Source of the DNA: Loktanella sp. IMCC34160
Lineage (GTDB): Bacteria > Pseudomonadota > Alphaproteobacteria > Rhodobacterales > Rhodobacteraceae
Assembly: GCF_004145845.1 (NCBI RefSeq)
Contig: NZ_SELP01000008.1
Coordinates: 1-64,000 of the forward strand
DNA length: 64,000 nucleotides
Direction: 5' to 3'
Below the pieces are notes generated by a model. The model worked only from the letters and a program-made list of their open reading frames with translations, did no database searches and had not been told where the DNA came from. Below are positions 1 through 8,841 of the stretch, piece after piece. Both the position numbers and the translations under genes were made by a program. Every line of letters starts with the position of its first letter. Within the stretch, counting starts at the first letter, position 1.

Positions 1-231
1 TTCGCCCCGAACGACTGGCAGGTCGGCCAGACCGGCAAGGTCGTGGCCCCCGACCTCTACGTCGCCGTCGGCATCTCGGGCGCGATCCAGCACCTCGCGG
101 GCATGAAGGACAGCAAGATCATCGTCGTGATCAACAAGGACGAAGAAGCCCCGATCTTCCAGGTCGCCGACTACGGCCTCGTCGCAGACCTCTTCACCGC
201 CATCCCAGAACTGGTCGAAAAGCTAGGGTAG
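1..231 (+). CDS. etfA: Electron transfer flavoprotein alpha subunit, C-terminal part (5' end outside window)
   Basis: The reading frame is open from base 1 and ends at the TAG at 229-231. The 76 visible residues are the end of the FAD-binding domain of EtfA, with [15 protein letters not shown] and [18 protein letters not shown], which contact FAD in this family. EtfA with EtfB carries electrons from acyl-CoA and other dehydrogenases to ETF-ubiquinone oxidoreductase. The upstream part (and probably etfB) lies outside the window. Its stop overlaps the 3' end of the convergent LacI gene by 9 bp, so the two transcripts meet tail to tail. The protein end looks intact. Confidence 0.93.
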   Translation, partial: FAPNDWQVGQTGKVVAPDLYVAVGISGAIQHLAGMKDSKIIVVINKDEEAPIFQVADYGLVADLFTAIPELVEKLG

Positions 232-1224
232 ATAGGGCGGGGCGAGGATCTGCAGGTTTCGCGGAGTCTCGCCCGCCATCAACCTTATCAGCGCCGTGGT
301 AATCTGCCGCCCGGCCTGAACGATGTCTTCGCCTATGATCATCGGGCGGGGCCGGAAGTAATTGAAGACCGATGAGGTCTGCTTCACGACCAGAGGCAGG
401 TCGCGACCAAGGTCGTTGAGGACCGCATGGGCCGCCATCGCCGAGACTTCGCCGGGGCAAATGAGCCCGTCAGGCGGGGCGTCGCCGAGAAGCCAGCCCC
501 GCAACTTGTCATGCAGAATATCCGCGTCGTCATTCAGGTCGAAGCCCGGCGATAGCAGGCCGGTCAGACCCTCCTGCGCGATGGCAAGGTCAAACCCCTC
601 CATCATGAAGCGGTGGTAGGTATAGGCCGGGCTGGGCGGGACCAGCCCGATCCGCGTTGCCCCCTGCCGGGCCAGCATGCGAACGGCCCGATCCGCGAAG
701 TCCCTGTTGTCGTAGTCGTACCAGGCGTGGTCGTCGAAATTCGTCCGGCCGTGAGTGATGAAGGGAAATCTTGCCTTGCGCAGGAAGTGGACGCGCGCGT
801 CATCAGGTTCCGTCCGCGCAAAGATCAGCCCGTCGGCAAGTCGGTTGCGAACGATGTAGTCGATCGGGGCGACGGGATCTTCGCCCAGCTGATACTGCAT
901 GATCGTCAGGTGATAGGGGGTCTGCCGGACCACCTCGGCGATCCCCGCGATCATCGAGGCGCCAAACCCCAAAAGTTCGCTGTGTGGGTCGAGCACAAGA
1001 CTGATGACATTGGTTTTTCCGGTGCGCAGCCGTTGCGCCGCGCGGTCCGGCACATAGCCGAGTTCCAGAGCGGCTTTGCGGACCTTTCGCCGGGTCTGTT
1101 CGGCAATCCGTTCATCCCCGGCCAGTGCCTTTGACACCGTGGTCACGGCAAGTCCGGTGGCGCGCGCAATCGTGCGCTGCGTGGGCTTGGCGGAGCCCAG
1201 GAAAGGGGCGGCGTCTTTTGTCAT
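223..1224 (-). CDS. LacI family transcriptional regulator
   Basis: This 333-residue protein has a LacI helix-turn-helix near residues 17-40 ([19 protein letters not shown], with the hinge following) and a periplasmic-binding-protein-like effector domain from about residue 70 to the end. The length matches the family. It is transcribed away from a sugar ABC operon starting at 1332. The 107-bp intergenic region holds the perfect palindrome TTATAACGTTATAA, so it probably represses the ABC operon and possibly itself until a sugar binds. The effector cannot be read from sequence; glucose-type sugars or glycosides are the best guess from the binding protein next door. No strong ribosome binding site precedes the ATG. 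Confidence 0.92.
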   Translation of the reverse strand: MTKDAAPFLGSAKPTQRTIARATGLAVTTVSKALAGDERIAEQTRRKVRKAALELGYVPDRAAQRLRTGKTNVISLVLDPHSELLGFGASMIAGIAEVVRQTPYHLTIMQYQLGEDPVAPIDYIVRNRLADGLIFARTEPDDARVHFLRKARFPFITHGRTNFDDHAWYDYDNRDFADRAVRMLARQGATRIGLVPPSPAYTYHRFMMEGFDLAIAQEGLTGLLSPGFDLNDDADILHDKLRGWLLGDAPPDGLICPGEVSAMAAHAVLNDLGRDLPLVVKQTSSVFNYFRPRPMIIGEDIVQAGRQITTALIRLMAGETPRNLQILAPPYLP

Positions 1225-1278
1225 CGCAATGGGTCCGGTCTGGGAAAGCCAAATGTTGGGCTTGACTCGAATCCAAGA

Positions 1279-1292
1279 TTATAACGTTATAA
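1279..1292. promoter_or_regulatory. Candidate LacI-family operator
   Basis: TTATAACGTTATAA is a perfect 14-bp palindrome with a central CG, the usual form of LacI/GalR operators. It sits between the divergent lacI-type gene (start 1224) and the ABC operon (start 1332), where a promoter is expected. Repressor binding is inferred. Confidence 0.6.
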
Positions 1293-1331
1293 CTAAGTAA
1301 CCAAACGGTTCGTTACAAATGGGAGGAAACC

Positions 1332-2585
1332 ATGACGACCAAGAAAGCAAGATTGCTGGGGGCGGTTGCCTTTGGCGTATTTGGTGCAACGGCGGCATTG
1401 GCCGATGACGTGGAAGTTCTGCACTGGTGGACATCCGGCGGAGAGGCCGCGGCGCTGAACGTTCTGAAGGACGACCTGCAGGGGCAGGGGATCGGCTGGA
1501 ACGACATGCCCGTCGCCGGGGGCGGCGGTGAATCCGCCATGACCACTCTTCGCGCCCGGGTGACTGCGGGCAACCCGCCGACTGCCGTGCAGATGCTTGG
1601 CTTCGACATTCAGGACTGGGCTGCCGAAGGTGCCCTAGGCAACCTTGACGATGTCGCGGCGGCCGAGGGTTGGGACGCCGTAGTGCCCGCCGCGCTGCAA
1701 GCCTTTGCCAAGTATGACGGGCATTGGATTTCCGCCCCCGTGAACGTCCATTCCACCAACTGGGTCTGGGCCAACAAGTCCATCCTTGACGAGTTGGGCA
1801 TTGCTCAGCCCGCCACCTGGGACGACTTCGTCGCCGCGATGGAGGCCGTCGAAGCCTCTGGCCGGGTCGCGCTCGCCCACGGCGGTCAGGCGTGGCAGGA
1901 AGCAACCATGTTCGACGGTGTCGTCCTCTCGGCCGGTGGACCGGAGTTCTACAAGGCCGCCTTTGTCGATCTCGACCCCGAAGCATTGGGGTCCGACACG
2001 ATGGTCGAAGCCTTCCGCCGGATGGAGACCCTGCGCAGCCATGTCGACGACAACTTCTCGGGCCGCGACTGGAACCTGGCCTCGGCCATGGTGATCAATG
2101 GCGAAGCAGCCTTCCAGATCATGGGCGACTGGGCAAAGGGCGAATTCCTGAACGCCGGTCAGGTCCCGGGCGAGGACTTCCTTTGCTTCCGTGTTCCCGG
2201 CTCGGAAGGGACGGTGACCTTCAACTCCGACCAGTTCGCCATGTTCAACGTGACCGATGACGGCGCGCGTGCCGCACAGGGCGCGATGGCGGCCTCGATC
2301 ATGTCGCCCTCGTTCCAGTCGGCCTTCAACGTGGTCAAGGGGTCGGTCCCGGCCCGGACCGACGTGCCCAACGACGCCTTCGACGCTTGTGGCAAGCAAG
2401 GGATGGCTGAACTGGCCGCAGCGGCGGACGCCGGCACCCTTCTGGGGTCGATGGCCCATGGTCACGCCAACCGCGCCGCGGTCAAGAACGCCATCTATGA
2501 TGTCGTGACGGCCCATTTCAACGGCGAGTTCGACGCGACCACCGCAGCGGAAGAGCTGGTGAACGCGGTCGAATCCGCGATGTAA
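1332..2585 (+). CDS. Sugar ABC transporter substrate-binding protein (CUT1, GtsA-like)
   Basis: This 417-residue periplasmic binding protein has a Sec signal peptide (basic MTTKKAR, hydrophobic core, cleavage expected after ALA near residue 24). The mature N-terminus reads [15 protein letters not shown], followed by [21 protein letters not shown]. This pattern is typical of the glucose/mannose-type binding proteins of Pseudomonas GtsABCD and relatives. The start is supported by the strong GGAGG site just upstream. It heads an operon with two permeases and an ATPase and should deliver a sugar to them. A GC-rich stem-loop follows the stop codon and probably protects or over-represents this part of the mRNA. 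The exact sugar is inferred. Confidence 0.93.
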   Translation: MTTKKARLLGAVAFGVFGATAALADDVEVLHWWTSGGEAAALNVLKDDLQGQGIGWNDMPVAGGGGESAMTTLRARVTAGNPPTAVQMLGFDIQDWAAEGALGNLDDVAAAEGWDAVVPAALQAFAKYDGHWISAPVNVHSTNWVWANKSILDELGIAQPATWDDFVAAMEAVEASGRVALAHGGQAWQEATMFDGVVLSAGGPEFYKAAFVDLDPEALGSDTMVEAFRRMETLRSHVDDNFSGRDWNLASAMVINGEAAFQIMGDWAKGEFLNAGQVPGEDFLCFRVPGSEGTVTFNSDQFAMFNVTDDGARAAQGAMAASIMSPSFQSAFNVVKGSVPARTDVPNDAFDACGKQGMAELAAAADAGTLLGSMAHGHANRAAVKNAIYDVVTAHFNGEFDATTAAEELVNAVESAM

Positions 2586-2594
2586 CACGGCCTG

Positions 2595-2624
2595 GCGGGG
2601 GCGCGGCTGTGGTCGTGCCCCCGC
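2595..2624 (+). other. Stem-loop between binding protein and permease genes
   Basis: GCGGGGGC (2595-2602) pairs perfectly with GCCCCCGC (2617-2624) across a 14-nt loop, 10 nt after the binding-protein stop. No U-tract follows. Such intercistronic hairpins in ABC operons typically stabilise the upstream message or attenuate read-through, so that binding protein exceeds permease. Confidence 0.6.
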
Positions 2625-2685
2625 TCTGTCCTGCGCATGTTCAGGACGGCAAACACGCCTATAGTCATCAAAGAATGGGGGCAGC

Positions 2686-3579
2686 ATGTCGACACTTCAG
2701 ACAGCGGATTTTCGGACACGTCTTCAGGACCTGATCCCGAAATTGGTCCTATCCCCATCCGTGGCCGCGATCTTGGTATTCGTCTATGGGTTCATTGCCT
2801 TCACGGTCTACCTCAGCTTCACCGATTCCAAGATGCTGCCCAGCTATGATTGGGTCGGGTTGGAAAACTACGCCCGGCTTTGGGGGCTGCGTCATTGGCA
2901 CACCGCGATCATCAACCTGGGGATCTTCGCCCTTCTCTATATCCTGATCTGCACGGCGATCGGCCTACTTCTGGCGATCTTCCTTGATCAGAAGATCCGT
3001 GGCGAAGGCATGCTGCGGCCCATTTATCTTTATCCGATGGCCCTGTCCTTCATCGTCACCGGGACCGCGTGGAAGTGGTTCTTGGACCCCGGGATCGGGC
3101 TGGAACACACCATGCACCTCTGGGGCTGGGAAAGCTTCAGCTTTGGCTGGATCAAGGACCGCGAAATGGCGATCTATACGGTGGTGATCGCGGCGGTCTG
3201 GCAGACAAGCGGCTTTGTCATGGCGATGTTCCTTGCCGGGCTGCGCGGGATCGACAACGAGATACTCAAGGCGGCACAGATCGACGGGGCGTCGAACTGG
3301 TCGCTGTACCGTCGCATCGTCATTCCGCTGCTGCGGCCAGCCTTCCTGTCGGCCTTCGTCATCCTGTCCCACCTCGCGGTTAAATCCTATGACCTTGTCA
3401 TTGCCCTGACGGGCGGCGGACCGGGCCGGGCCACGGAATTGCCCGCGACCTTCATGTATTCCTACACCTTTACCCGCAATTCGATGGGGATCGGGGCATC
3501 ATCGGCGGTGATCATGCTGATGACCATCGCGGCGATCATGACCCCTTACCTTTATGCGGAACTGAAGGAGAAACGCTGA
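2686..3579 (+). CDS. Sugar ABC transporter permease, first subunit (MalF type)
   Basis: A 297-residue inner-membrane protein with about six hydrophobic segments and the CUT1 permease EAA loop near residues 185-215 (EILKAAQIDGASNWSLYRRIVIPLL), which docks on the ATPase. It follows the binding protein after a 100-bp gap containing a stem-loop. Its TGA overlaps the ATG of the second permease (TGATG at 3577-3581), indicating translational coupling and equal stoichiometry. It forms half of the membrane channel for the sugar bound by the upstream protein. Length and topology are normal. Confidence 0.92.
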   Translation: MSTLQTADFRTRLQDLIPKLVLSPSVAAILVFVYGFIAFTVYLSFTDSKMLPSYDWVGLENYARLWGLRHWHTAIINLGIFALLYILICTAIGLLLAIFLDQKIRGEGMLRPIYLYPMALSFIVTGTAWKWFLDPGIGLEHTMHLWGWESFSFGWIKDREMAIYTVVIAAVWQTSGFVMAMFLAGLRGIDNEILKAAQIDGASNWSLYRRIVIPLLRPAFLSAFVILSHLAVKSYDLVIALTGGGPGRATELPATFMYSYTFTRNSMGIGASSAVIMLMTIAAIMTPYLYAELKEKR

Positions 3580-4460
3580 TGTCGGCCGTCTCTCAGGATA
3601 CCGCGGTGCGGACCGGGCGACTGACCCGGACCTTCATCTACCTCGTTCTGCTGCTTTTCGCGCTGTTCTACCTGCTGCCCTTCTTCGTCATGGCGGTGAA
3701 TTCGGTGAAACCACTGTCGGAAATCACCGGCGGTAACATGATGGCACTGCCCGAGAACTGGACCCTGGATCCCTGGCGGGCGGCATGGTCCACGGCACAG
3801 ATCGGGGTAGAGCCGACGGGCCTGCGTCCCTACTTCCTCAACTCGTTGCTGATGGTCGTTCCGGCGGTCGCTATTTCGACCGTTCTTGGCGCGTTGAACG
3901 GCTATGTGCTGACAAAATGGCGGTTCCGGGGCGACAACATCCTGTTCGGGCTGATGTTGTTTTCCTGCTTCATCCCGTTTCAGATCGTGTTGATCCCGAT
4001 GGCGCGGATGCTGGGGCTGATGGGACTGGCCGGTTCGACGCCAGGGCTGGTTCTGGTGCATGTGGTCTATGGTTTGGGGTTCACCACGCTGTATTTCCGC
4101 AACTACTACGCCGCTTTCCCGACCGAGCTTGTCCGGGCCGCGATGATCGACGGGGCCGGGTTTTTCCGCATCTTCTGGCGGATCCTTTTGCCGGTGTCCG
4201 GGCCGATCGCGGTGGTGTCGGTCATCTGGCAATTTACGAACATCTGGAACGATTTCCTGTTCGGGGCCTCCTTTGCCGACCTCGATTCAATGCCGATGAC
4301 GGTTGCGCTCAACAACCTCGTCAGCTCCTCCACCGGCGTGAAGGAATACAACGTCCACTTTGCCGGGGCGATCCTTGCCGCAATTCCAACCCTGCTCGTC
4401 TACATCGTGGCCGGACGATACTTCGTTCGCGGCCTGATGGCGGGCTCTGTGAAGGGGTAG
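3579..4460 (+). CDS. Sugar ABC transporter permease, second subunit (MalG type)
   Basis: A 293-residue membrane protein with a cytoplasmic N-terminus, about six transmembrane helices and the conserved EAA motif (ELVRAAMIDGAGFFRIFWRIL) near residue 185. This is the partner half-channel to the preceding permease. The start codon overlaps the upstream stop (TGATG). The ATPase gene begins four bases after its TAG, so the four genes form one tight operon. Like other MalG-type subunits it ends in a short charged tail (RGLMAGSVKG). Confidence 0.92.
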   Translation: MSAVSQDTAVRTGRLTRTFIYLVLLLFALFYLLPFFVMAVNSVKPLSEITGGNMMALPENWTLDPWRAAWSTAQIGVEPTGLRPYFLNSLLMVVPAVAISTVLGALNGYVLTKWRFRGDNILFGLMLFSCFIPFQIVLIPMARMLGLMGLAGSTPGLVLVHVVYGLGFTTLYFRNYYAAFPTELVRAAMIDGAGFFRIFWRILLPVSGPIAVVSVIWQFTNIWNDFLFGASFADLDSMPMTVALNNLVSSSTGVKEYNVHFAGAILAAIPTLLVYIVAGRYFVRGLMAGSVKG

Positions 4461-4464
4461 ACCC

Positions 4465-5574
4465 ATGGGGTTTCTCGATATCAACAACGTCACAAAATCC
4501 TATGGCAGCGTCGAGGTGCTGCATAAGGTCGATATTTCCGTGGAAGAGGGTGAATTTCTGGTCCTCGTCGGCCCATCGGGTTGCGGAAAGTCCACCCTTC
4601 TGAACATGATCGCGGGCCTGGAAGGGATCACCAGCGGCGAGATTTCAATCAACGGTCGCGTGGTCAACGGGGTCCATCCGTCAAAACGAAATATCGCGAT
4701 GGTGTTCCAAAGCTATGCGCTCTACCCCAATATGACGGTTGGCCAGAACATGACCTTCGGGCTTGAAATGCATGGCGTGCCAAAGCCCGAACGGGACAAG
4801 GCGCTCAGGGATGTTGCGGCACTGCTTCAGATCGAACAGCTTCTGGATCGTCGTCCGGGCCAACTGTCCGGTGGCCAGCGGCAGCGGGTTGCGATGGGCC
4901 GCGCGTTGGTGCGCAACCCCGATGTCTTCCTGTTTGACGAACCCCTGTCGAACCTTGATGCCAAGCTGCGGGTCGACATGCGCACAGAGATCAAGAAACT
5001 GCATGAGAAACTGAAGACCACCGTCGTCTATGTCACCCATGACCAGATCGAGGCCCTGACCCTGTCGACCCGGATCGCGGTGATGAATGGCGGTTACATC
5101 CAACAATTGGGAACGCCTCAGGACATCTACGACAACCCGGCGAACATCTTCGTCGCAACCTTCATGGGTTCGCCGTCGATGAACCTTGTTCCGGGGCGGA
5201 TCTCGGCCGGTGAGGGCGGGATGTCCGTGGTGCTTGGCGCCGGTGGACCGGGTGAGGCGGTGCTTGATCTGGGCGCCGCGGGTCTTGCTGCGGCGGATGG
5301 TCAACAGGTGATCATGGGGGTCCGGCCCGAGGCGCTGTCGGATCGCGCCGCGCTTGGGTCCCAAGCGCGTCATATCGCGGATGTGCCTGCCACGGTCGAG
5401 GTGGTCGAACCGGCGGGGGCGGACACCTTTGTCACTGTCCGGATCGGCGAGACAGAGGTGGTCAGCAGAATGGGCGCGAATTCCCGTCTTCGCCCGGGCG
5501 AGGAAATCACCCTGTCGCTGGACATGGACAAGGTTGTCTTCTTCGATCCGAAAACGGAGCAGCGGATCATCTGA
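4465..5574 (+). CDS. ugpC: Sugar ABC transporter ATP-binding protein (UgpC/MalK family)
   Basis: A 369-residue ATPase. Walker A is GPSGCGKST (about residues 38-46), the Q-loop lies in FQSYALYPNM, the ABC signature is LSGGQRQR, Walker B ends in DEPLSNLDAK, and the switch His is in VTHDQ. A C-terminal MalK-type TOBE/regulatory domain follows (about residues 235-369). It powers the two permeases encoded directly upstream; CUT1 importers use such homodimeric ATPases. The symbol reflects the family label, not a proven glycerol-3-phosphate substrate. A perfect 10-bp stem-loop overlaps its stop codon. Confidence 0.92.
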   Translation: MGFLDINNVTKSYGSVEVLHKVDISVEEGEFLVLVGPSGCGKSTLLNMIAGLEGITSGEISINGRVVNGVHPSKRNIAMVFQSYALYPNMTVGQNMTFGLEMHGVPKPERDKALRDVAALLQIEQLLDRRPGQLSGGQRQRVAMGRALVRNPDVFLFDEPLSNLDAKLRVDMRTEIKKLHEKLKTTVVYVTHDQIEALTLSTRIAVMNGGYIQQLGTPQDIYDNPANIFVATFMGSPSMNLVPGRISAGEGGMSVVLGAGGPGEAVLDLGAAGLAAADGQQVIMGVRPEALSDRAALGSQARHIADVPATVEVVEPAGADTFVTVRIGETEVVSRMGANSRLRPGEEITLSLDMDKVVFFDPKTEQRII

Positions 5575-5594
5575 CCCGGACGGTTCAGATGATC
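5565..5594 (+). terminator. Stem-loop overlapping the ABC operon's last stop codon
   Basis: GATCATCTGA (5565-5574, including the TGA stop) pairs perfectly with TCAGATGATC (5585-5594). The 10-nt loop itself contains CCG/CGG. It marks the 3' end of the operon and lies 27 bp before the convergent Hint gene's stop. There is no U-tract, so it may be a mRNA-stabilising or weak bidirectional terminator structure. Confidence 0.5.
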
Positions 5595-5620
5595 TCGTCT
5601 GCCGACTTGGTCACTCCAAT

Positions 5621-6799
5621 CTAGGCTGATTGCGGATGCACTGACGGGTTGGTGCGTTTCGGTGGATAGGACTGGGACCCGCCCTTGCTGTCCAGATCCG
5701 CCACGGCTTTCGACAAGATGCCAGCGGCGGCCAACCGCTCCTCCGTCCAGACGGGGGCACGGATCAATGCGGTCAGTTCGCCCTTGCCCGGACGCAGGAA
5801 GCGGCGTGCAGGCGCAAAGCCCGAACCGCTTCGCAGCACGACCTTCCGGACGGCATCCCGGTCTGCGCTGGTCAGGGTGCGAAGGGCCTGTTTGCCGGGA
5901 TAGAGGCTTTCGGTCGGCGCACCGGCGGAAAGGATCACCTCGTGATGATCGAACAACATATGGACGTAAGTCGCTGACCGCAGCCCGCGCATCTGGCGCA
6001 CCTTCGGCAGGTGGGTCAATGACTTGGCAGGCACCAAAACCCCCTCTGGATGATTGGGATGCGGGACGAGAATTCTGTGTTGCGGTGAGACGACCAAATC
6101 CCGGTTCGGAAGCCCCATTCCAAGGGCCCCCCGGCCAATCAGGATCGGCTTGCCCTTATGCGGCGCGCCATCCCAGTTCTGATCGGACCGGTGCACCCAT
6201 TTCAGCGGCTGGAAACCGCGATCAACAGTCATGACAAGATCCCCGGGCCGCAGCGTTTCGGCCCACACCTCGCCCTGCGCGGTCAGGATAGGGGTACCTG
6301 CCGAAAAGCACACGAAATCAGTCGCGACCCGGTCCGCGAACATCCACGAGGGATCGGAACTGATCGAGTCGATCGTGATGCTCTCAATCGGAGCGGCCCC
6401 CAGCGTCGCAACATCCGGATTGTTGGTATATTCGGGAACAAGATAAAGATTGCCGTCCGTATCCTGTATCAGCGACACGCTCGCCGTCGCATCCGGGGTC
6501 CCGTCGGCATAGTGGATGGTGACGTTGTAGATCACCACCGTGTCGAAGGTCTGCGGCGGCCCCCCGTCGATACTGAAGGTGTCATTCGCGACGGAATTGT
6601 CCTTGTCATAGGCCGCTGGGTCGACTGACGATGTGTCAACCGGGCTCATGACATGCTGTGAACCATAGGCCAGGGGAGACTCGGCCGAACCAAATGTCAT
6701 CCCGAGGAGCGAGGACGCATTCTCGCTGACGGTGTTGCCCTCGGTCGGGTCAAGCGCCGCTACGTTTCCAAGAAAGAGAACTTCATACGTCGTCGCCAC
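5621..6799 (-). CDS. Hint domain-containing protein
   Basis: A 392-residue protein of two parts. The N-terminal ~155 residues have no clear family but contain beta-rich DGGPPQTFDTVVIYNVTIHY and DGNLYLVPEY segments. A Hint (Hedgehog/intein) domain follows, starting at VCFSAGTPILTAQG, with LRPGDLVMTVDRGFQPLKWV and VSPQHRILV as the conserved autoprocessing blocks. Hint_2 proteins are common in Rhodobacteraceae, often as secreted, RTX-associated or self-cleaving proteins. The Cys after FV is the expected nucleophile. No classical signal peptide is visible, so type I export or a cytosolic role are both possible. It stands alone on this strand and converges on the ABC operon. Confidence 0.85.
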   Translation of the reverse strand: MATTYEVLFLGNVAALDPTEGNTVSENASSLLGMTFGSAESPLAYGSQHVMSPVDTSSVDPAAYDKDNSVANDTFSIDGGPPQTFDTVVIYNVTIHYADGTPDATASVSLIQDTDGNLYLVPEYTNNPDVATLGAAPIESITIDSISSDPSWMFADRVATDFVCFSAGTPILTAQGEVWAETLRPGDLVMTVDRGFQPLKWVHRSDQNWDGAPHKGKPILIGRGALGMGLPNRDLVVSPQHRILVPHPNHPEGVLVPAKSLTHLPKVRQMRGLRSATYVHMLFDHHEVILSAGAPTESLYPGKQALRTLTSADRDAVRKVVLRSGSGFAPARRFLRPGKGELTALIRAPVWTEERLAAAGILSKAVADLDSKGGSQSYPPKRTNPSVHPQSA

Positions 6800-7227
6800 A
6801 GTGGTGCTTTCCCGGTGGGCTGGTTCGCACCGGACTGTAGCGGCACCAGGTAAAGGCCGGGTGAATGACTGATTTCTTCCCCACTGCAGGCAGTTCGCGC
6901 TGCCAGCGAGATGGCCGGTTGTGTTGTTGTAGGTCTATTCCGTCCGCGTCGGTGGAATGGACCGTCGATTTCTCAAGAATCCGCAGTTTGGCGCGGTTCG
7001 TGCCGACCCACCCGAGCCGCCGGCCCCGCAATCAAGGTTCGAACCAGATTTTGGCGTCAGGGCATGACCCTACGCCCGCTCGCTTTCATTCGGACGGCCA
7101 CCCGAAGTGGCCAGTCACCCCGGCGTGAGCGCGCAGCCTAGCATCGGGTGCTGCGTCCTGCGGCGTCGCGATAACGTTGACCTTCCGCCCGGCACGGCTT
7201 GGTGCTTGGCGGAAGGGATCGGTCCGT
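6800..7227. other. Intergenic region with no supported gene
   Basis: About 430 bp between the Hint gene start and the GST gene stop. Open frames here give Arg/Ser/Pro-rich translations typical of non-coding high-GC DNA. It must hold the Hint gene promoter. A GGCCAC/GTGGCC hairpin (7096-7112, 5-nt loop) lies in it and could end GST transcription, but lacks a U-tract. Confidence 0.5.
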
Positions 7228-7836
7228 TCACCGGGGTGACAACGAGATGGCACGGGCCGTGGCGGGGCGGGCGACGTTGCGGGCGATCCAGGCTTGAACG
7301 TTCGCGCAGGCGTTCAGCCGATCATCATTCATATAGGCCGACATGCCCGCCCAGGGGGCCGCCGCCATATCCGCGATGGAATAGTCCCCGGCGATGTAAT
7401 CGCGCCCCTCAAGCTGCTTGTCGAGCACCCGGAACAGGCGCACGACCTCGTCCATATACCGGGTCTCGGCATAGGGCACCTTCTCGGTCAGCCCTCGGAA
7501 ATGGTTGGCCTGTCCCATCATCGGCCCCAATCCGCCCATCTGCCAATGCAGCCATTGGGTGATCTCTGCGCGCTCCCGAAGCGTTTCGCCACCAAATCTC
7601 CCGGATTTCTCCGCCAGATATTGGAGGATTGCGCCAGACTCCATCAGGCTGATCCCGGTGTCGTGGTCGACAATCGCCGGAATTCTGCCGTTTGGCGCGA
7701 TGCCGAGGTAATCCGGCTGATGCTGTTCGCCGGCCCCGATGTTTACCCAAGTGATGTCGTATTCAAGCGCCATTTCCTCAAGCGCGATTGCGACCTTGTA
7801 GCCGTTGGGCGTTCCCCAAAGATATGCGGTGATCAT
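7228..7836 (-). CDS. Glutathione S-transferase family protein
   Basis: A 202-residue cytosolic GST. A thioredoxin-like N-terminal domain contains TPNGYKVAIALEEM, PNGRIPAIVDHD and the glutathione gamma-Glu-binding MESGAILQYLAEKSG (about residues 65-79). An all-helical C-terminal domain (about 90-195) carries DYSIADMAAAPWA. It most resembles the YfcG/Nu-class disulfide-bond reductase type, in which an Asn/Thr after the first strand replaces the catalytic Tyr/Ser. It is the last gene of a tetR-reductase-GST operon, 12 bp after the reductase stop. This fits detoxification of an electrophile or aldehyde sensed by the TetR protein. Confidence 0.9.
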   Translation of the reverse strand: MITAYLWGTPNGYKVAIALEEMALEYDITWVNIGAGEQHQPDYLGIAPNGRIPAIVDHDTGISLMESGAILQYLAEKSGRFGGETLRERAEITQWLHWQMGGLGPMMGQANHFRGLTEKVPYAETRYMDEVVRLFRVLDKQLEGRDYIAGDYSIADMAAAPWAGMSAYMNDDRLNACANVQAWIARNVARPATARAISLSPR

Positions 7837-7848
7837 GATGGCGGGCCT

Positions 7849-8841
7849 TTATTTCGAAAACTGACGAATGCTTTCGGCAGACGCGATCAGAGCGTCCTCT
7901 GCCGGGATGAATTTGAACCCAAAGGCGCGCTCTGCCTTGGCACCGGAAACCGCGAGGTTGCGGCCCAGATTGGCAAGGATGGGTTTGAGATCGGGCACAA
8001 ATCGGCCCAGAATACGCACCAGCCATTGCGGCAACGCGCGGGTCGGAGCTTTGGTGCTCGCGTCCCAATTCTTCAGGATGCGGCCCATTTCAACGAATTG
8101 CAGCGTATCGGTGGACGCGGCAAAGCGCTCGCCCTTGGCAGTCTCAAGATCAATCGCCGCCACATGCATCCGCGCCACGTCGCGCACATCGACAAGCACC
8201 AAATTCATCGGCGGTGCCATCGGAACTTTGCCGGTGATCATCTGCTCGACGATTTCCAGCGATGTGCCATAATGCGCGTCCATGCTGGGGCCAAACACGC
8301 CGCCGGGGTTGATGGTGGTCAGCTCCATCTGCGGGTTCTCCGCCACAAAGTCCCAGGCGGCTTTCTCCGCCATGGTCTTGGAGGCCTCATAAGCGCCAAC
8401 CGACGGGTCATTGACATCGGTCCAGTTCGCTTCGGTCGAGGGCGCGGTCTTGGGTTTGGAGGCATCTTTGTAGATTGCCGCGCAAGACGAGGTCAGGATC
8501 ACCCGCTTGATCCCCACGGCTTTGGCCGCTTTGAGCGCGCGCAGGGTGCCGTCCACCGCCGGGCGGATCAGGGTCTCGGGGTCTTTGGGTTCGCCCAGCG
8601 GAAAGGGCGAGGCCGTATGCATCAACACATCGCAGCCTGCCATGGCGGTTTCCCAACCCTCATCTTTCGTCAGATCAAGAAAGGCAAATTCAAGAGCCGC
8701 ACCCGGAAACAGCGCCTCGATCTCGGCTTTGCGCCGCTCAGAACGAACCGACGCCCGCACGTCGTACCCTTTCTCAAGCAGCTCCCGCAGGATGTGTTTG
8801 GCGATGAAACCGGAGGCGCCGGTGACGAAAACTTTGGTCAT
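7849..8841 (-). CDS. NAD(P)-dependent epimerase/dehydratase family aldehyde reductase
   Basis: A 330-residue extended short-chain dehydrogenase of the dihydroflavonol-4-reductase/aldehyde reductase group. The nucleotide-binding motif is VTGASGFIAKHI at residues 6-17, and the catalytic Tyr-Lys pair is in YEASKTMAEKAAW near residue 160. Family members reduce small aldehydes and ketones with NADPH. The start codon overlaps the stop of the upstream tetR gene (TAATG at 8843-8839), so the two are co-translated. With the GST downstream it looks like a carbonyl-stress module. The true substrate is unknown. Confidence 0.9.
   Translation of the reverse strand: MTKVFVTGASGFIAKHILRELLEKGYDVRASVRSERRKAEIEALFPGAALEFAFLDLTKDEGWETAMAGCDVLMHTASPFPLGEPKDPETLIRPAVDGTLRALKAAKAVGIKRVILTSSCAAIYKDASKPKTAPSTEANWTDVNDPSVGAYEASKTMAEKAAWDFVAENPQMELTTINPGGVFGPSMDAHYGTSLEIVEQMITGKVPMAPPMNLVLVDVRDVARMHVAAIDLETAKGERFAASTDTLQFVEMGRILKNWDASTKAPTRALPQWLVRILGRFVPDLKPILANLGRNLAVSGAKAERAFGFKFIPAEDALIASAESIRQFSK

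Noticed and set aside
7031-7050. GGTTCGAACC resembling a tRNA T-arm
   Set aside because: No matching acceptor stem, anticodon arm or CCA-side pairing could be built around it; it is simply a palindrome.
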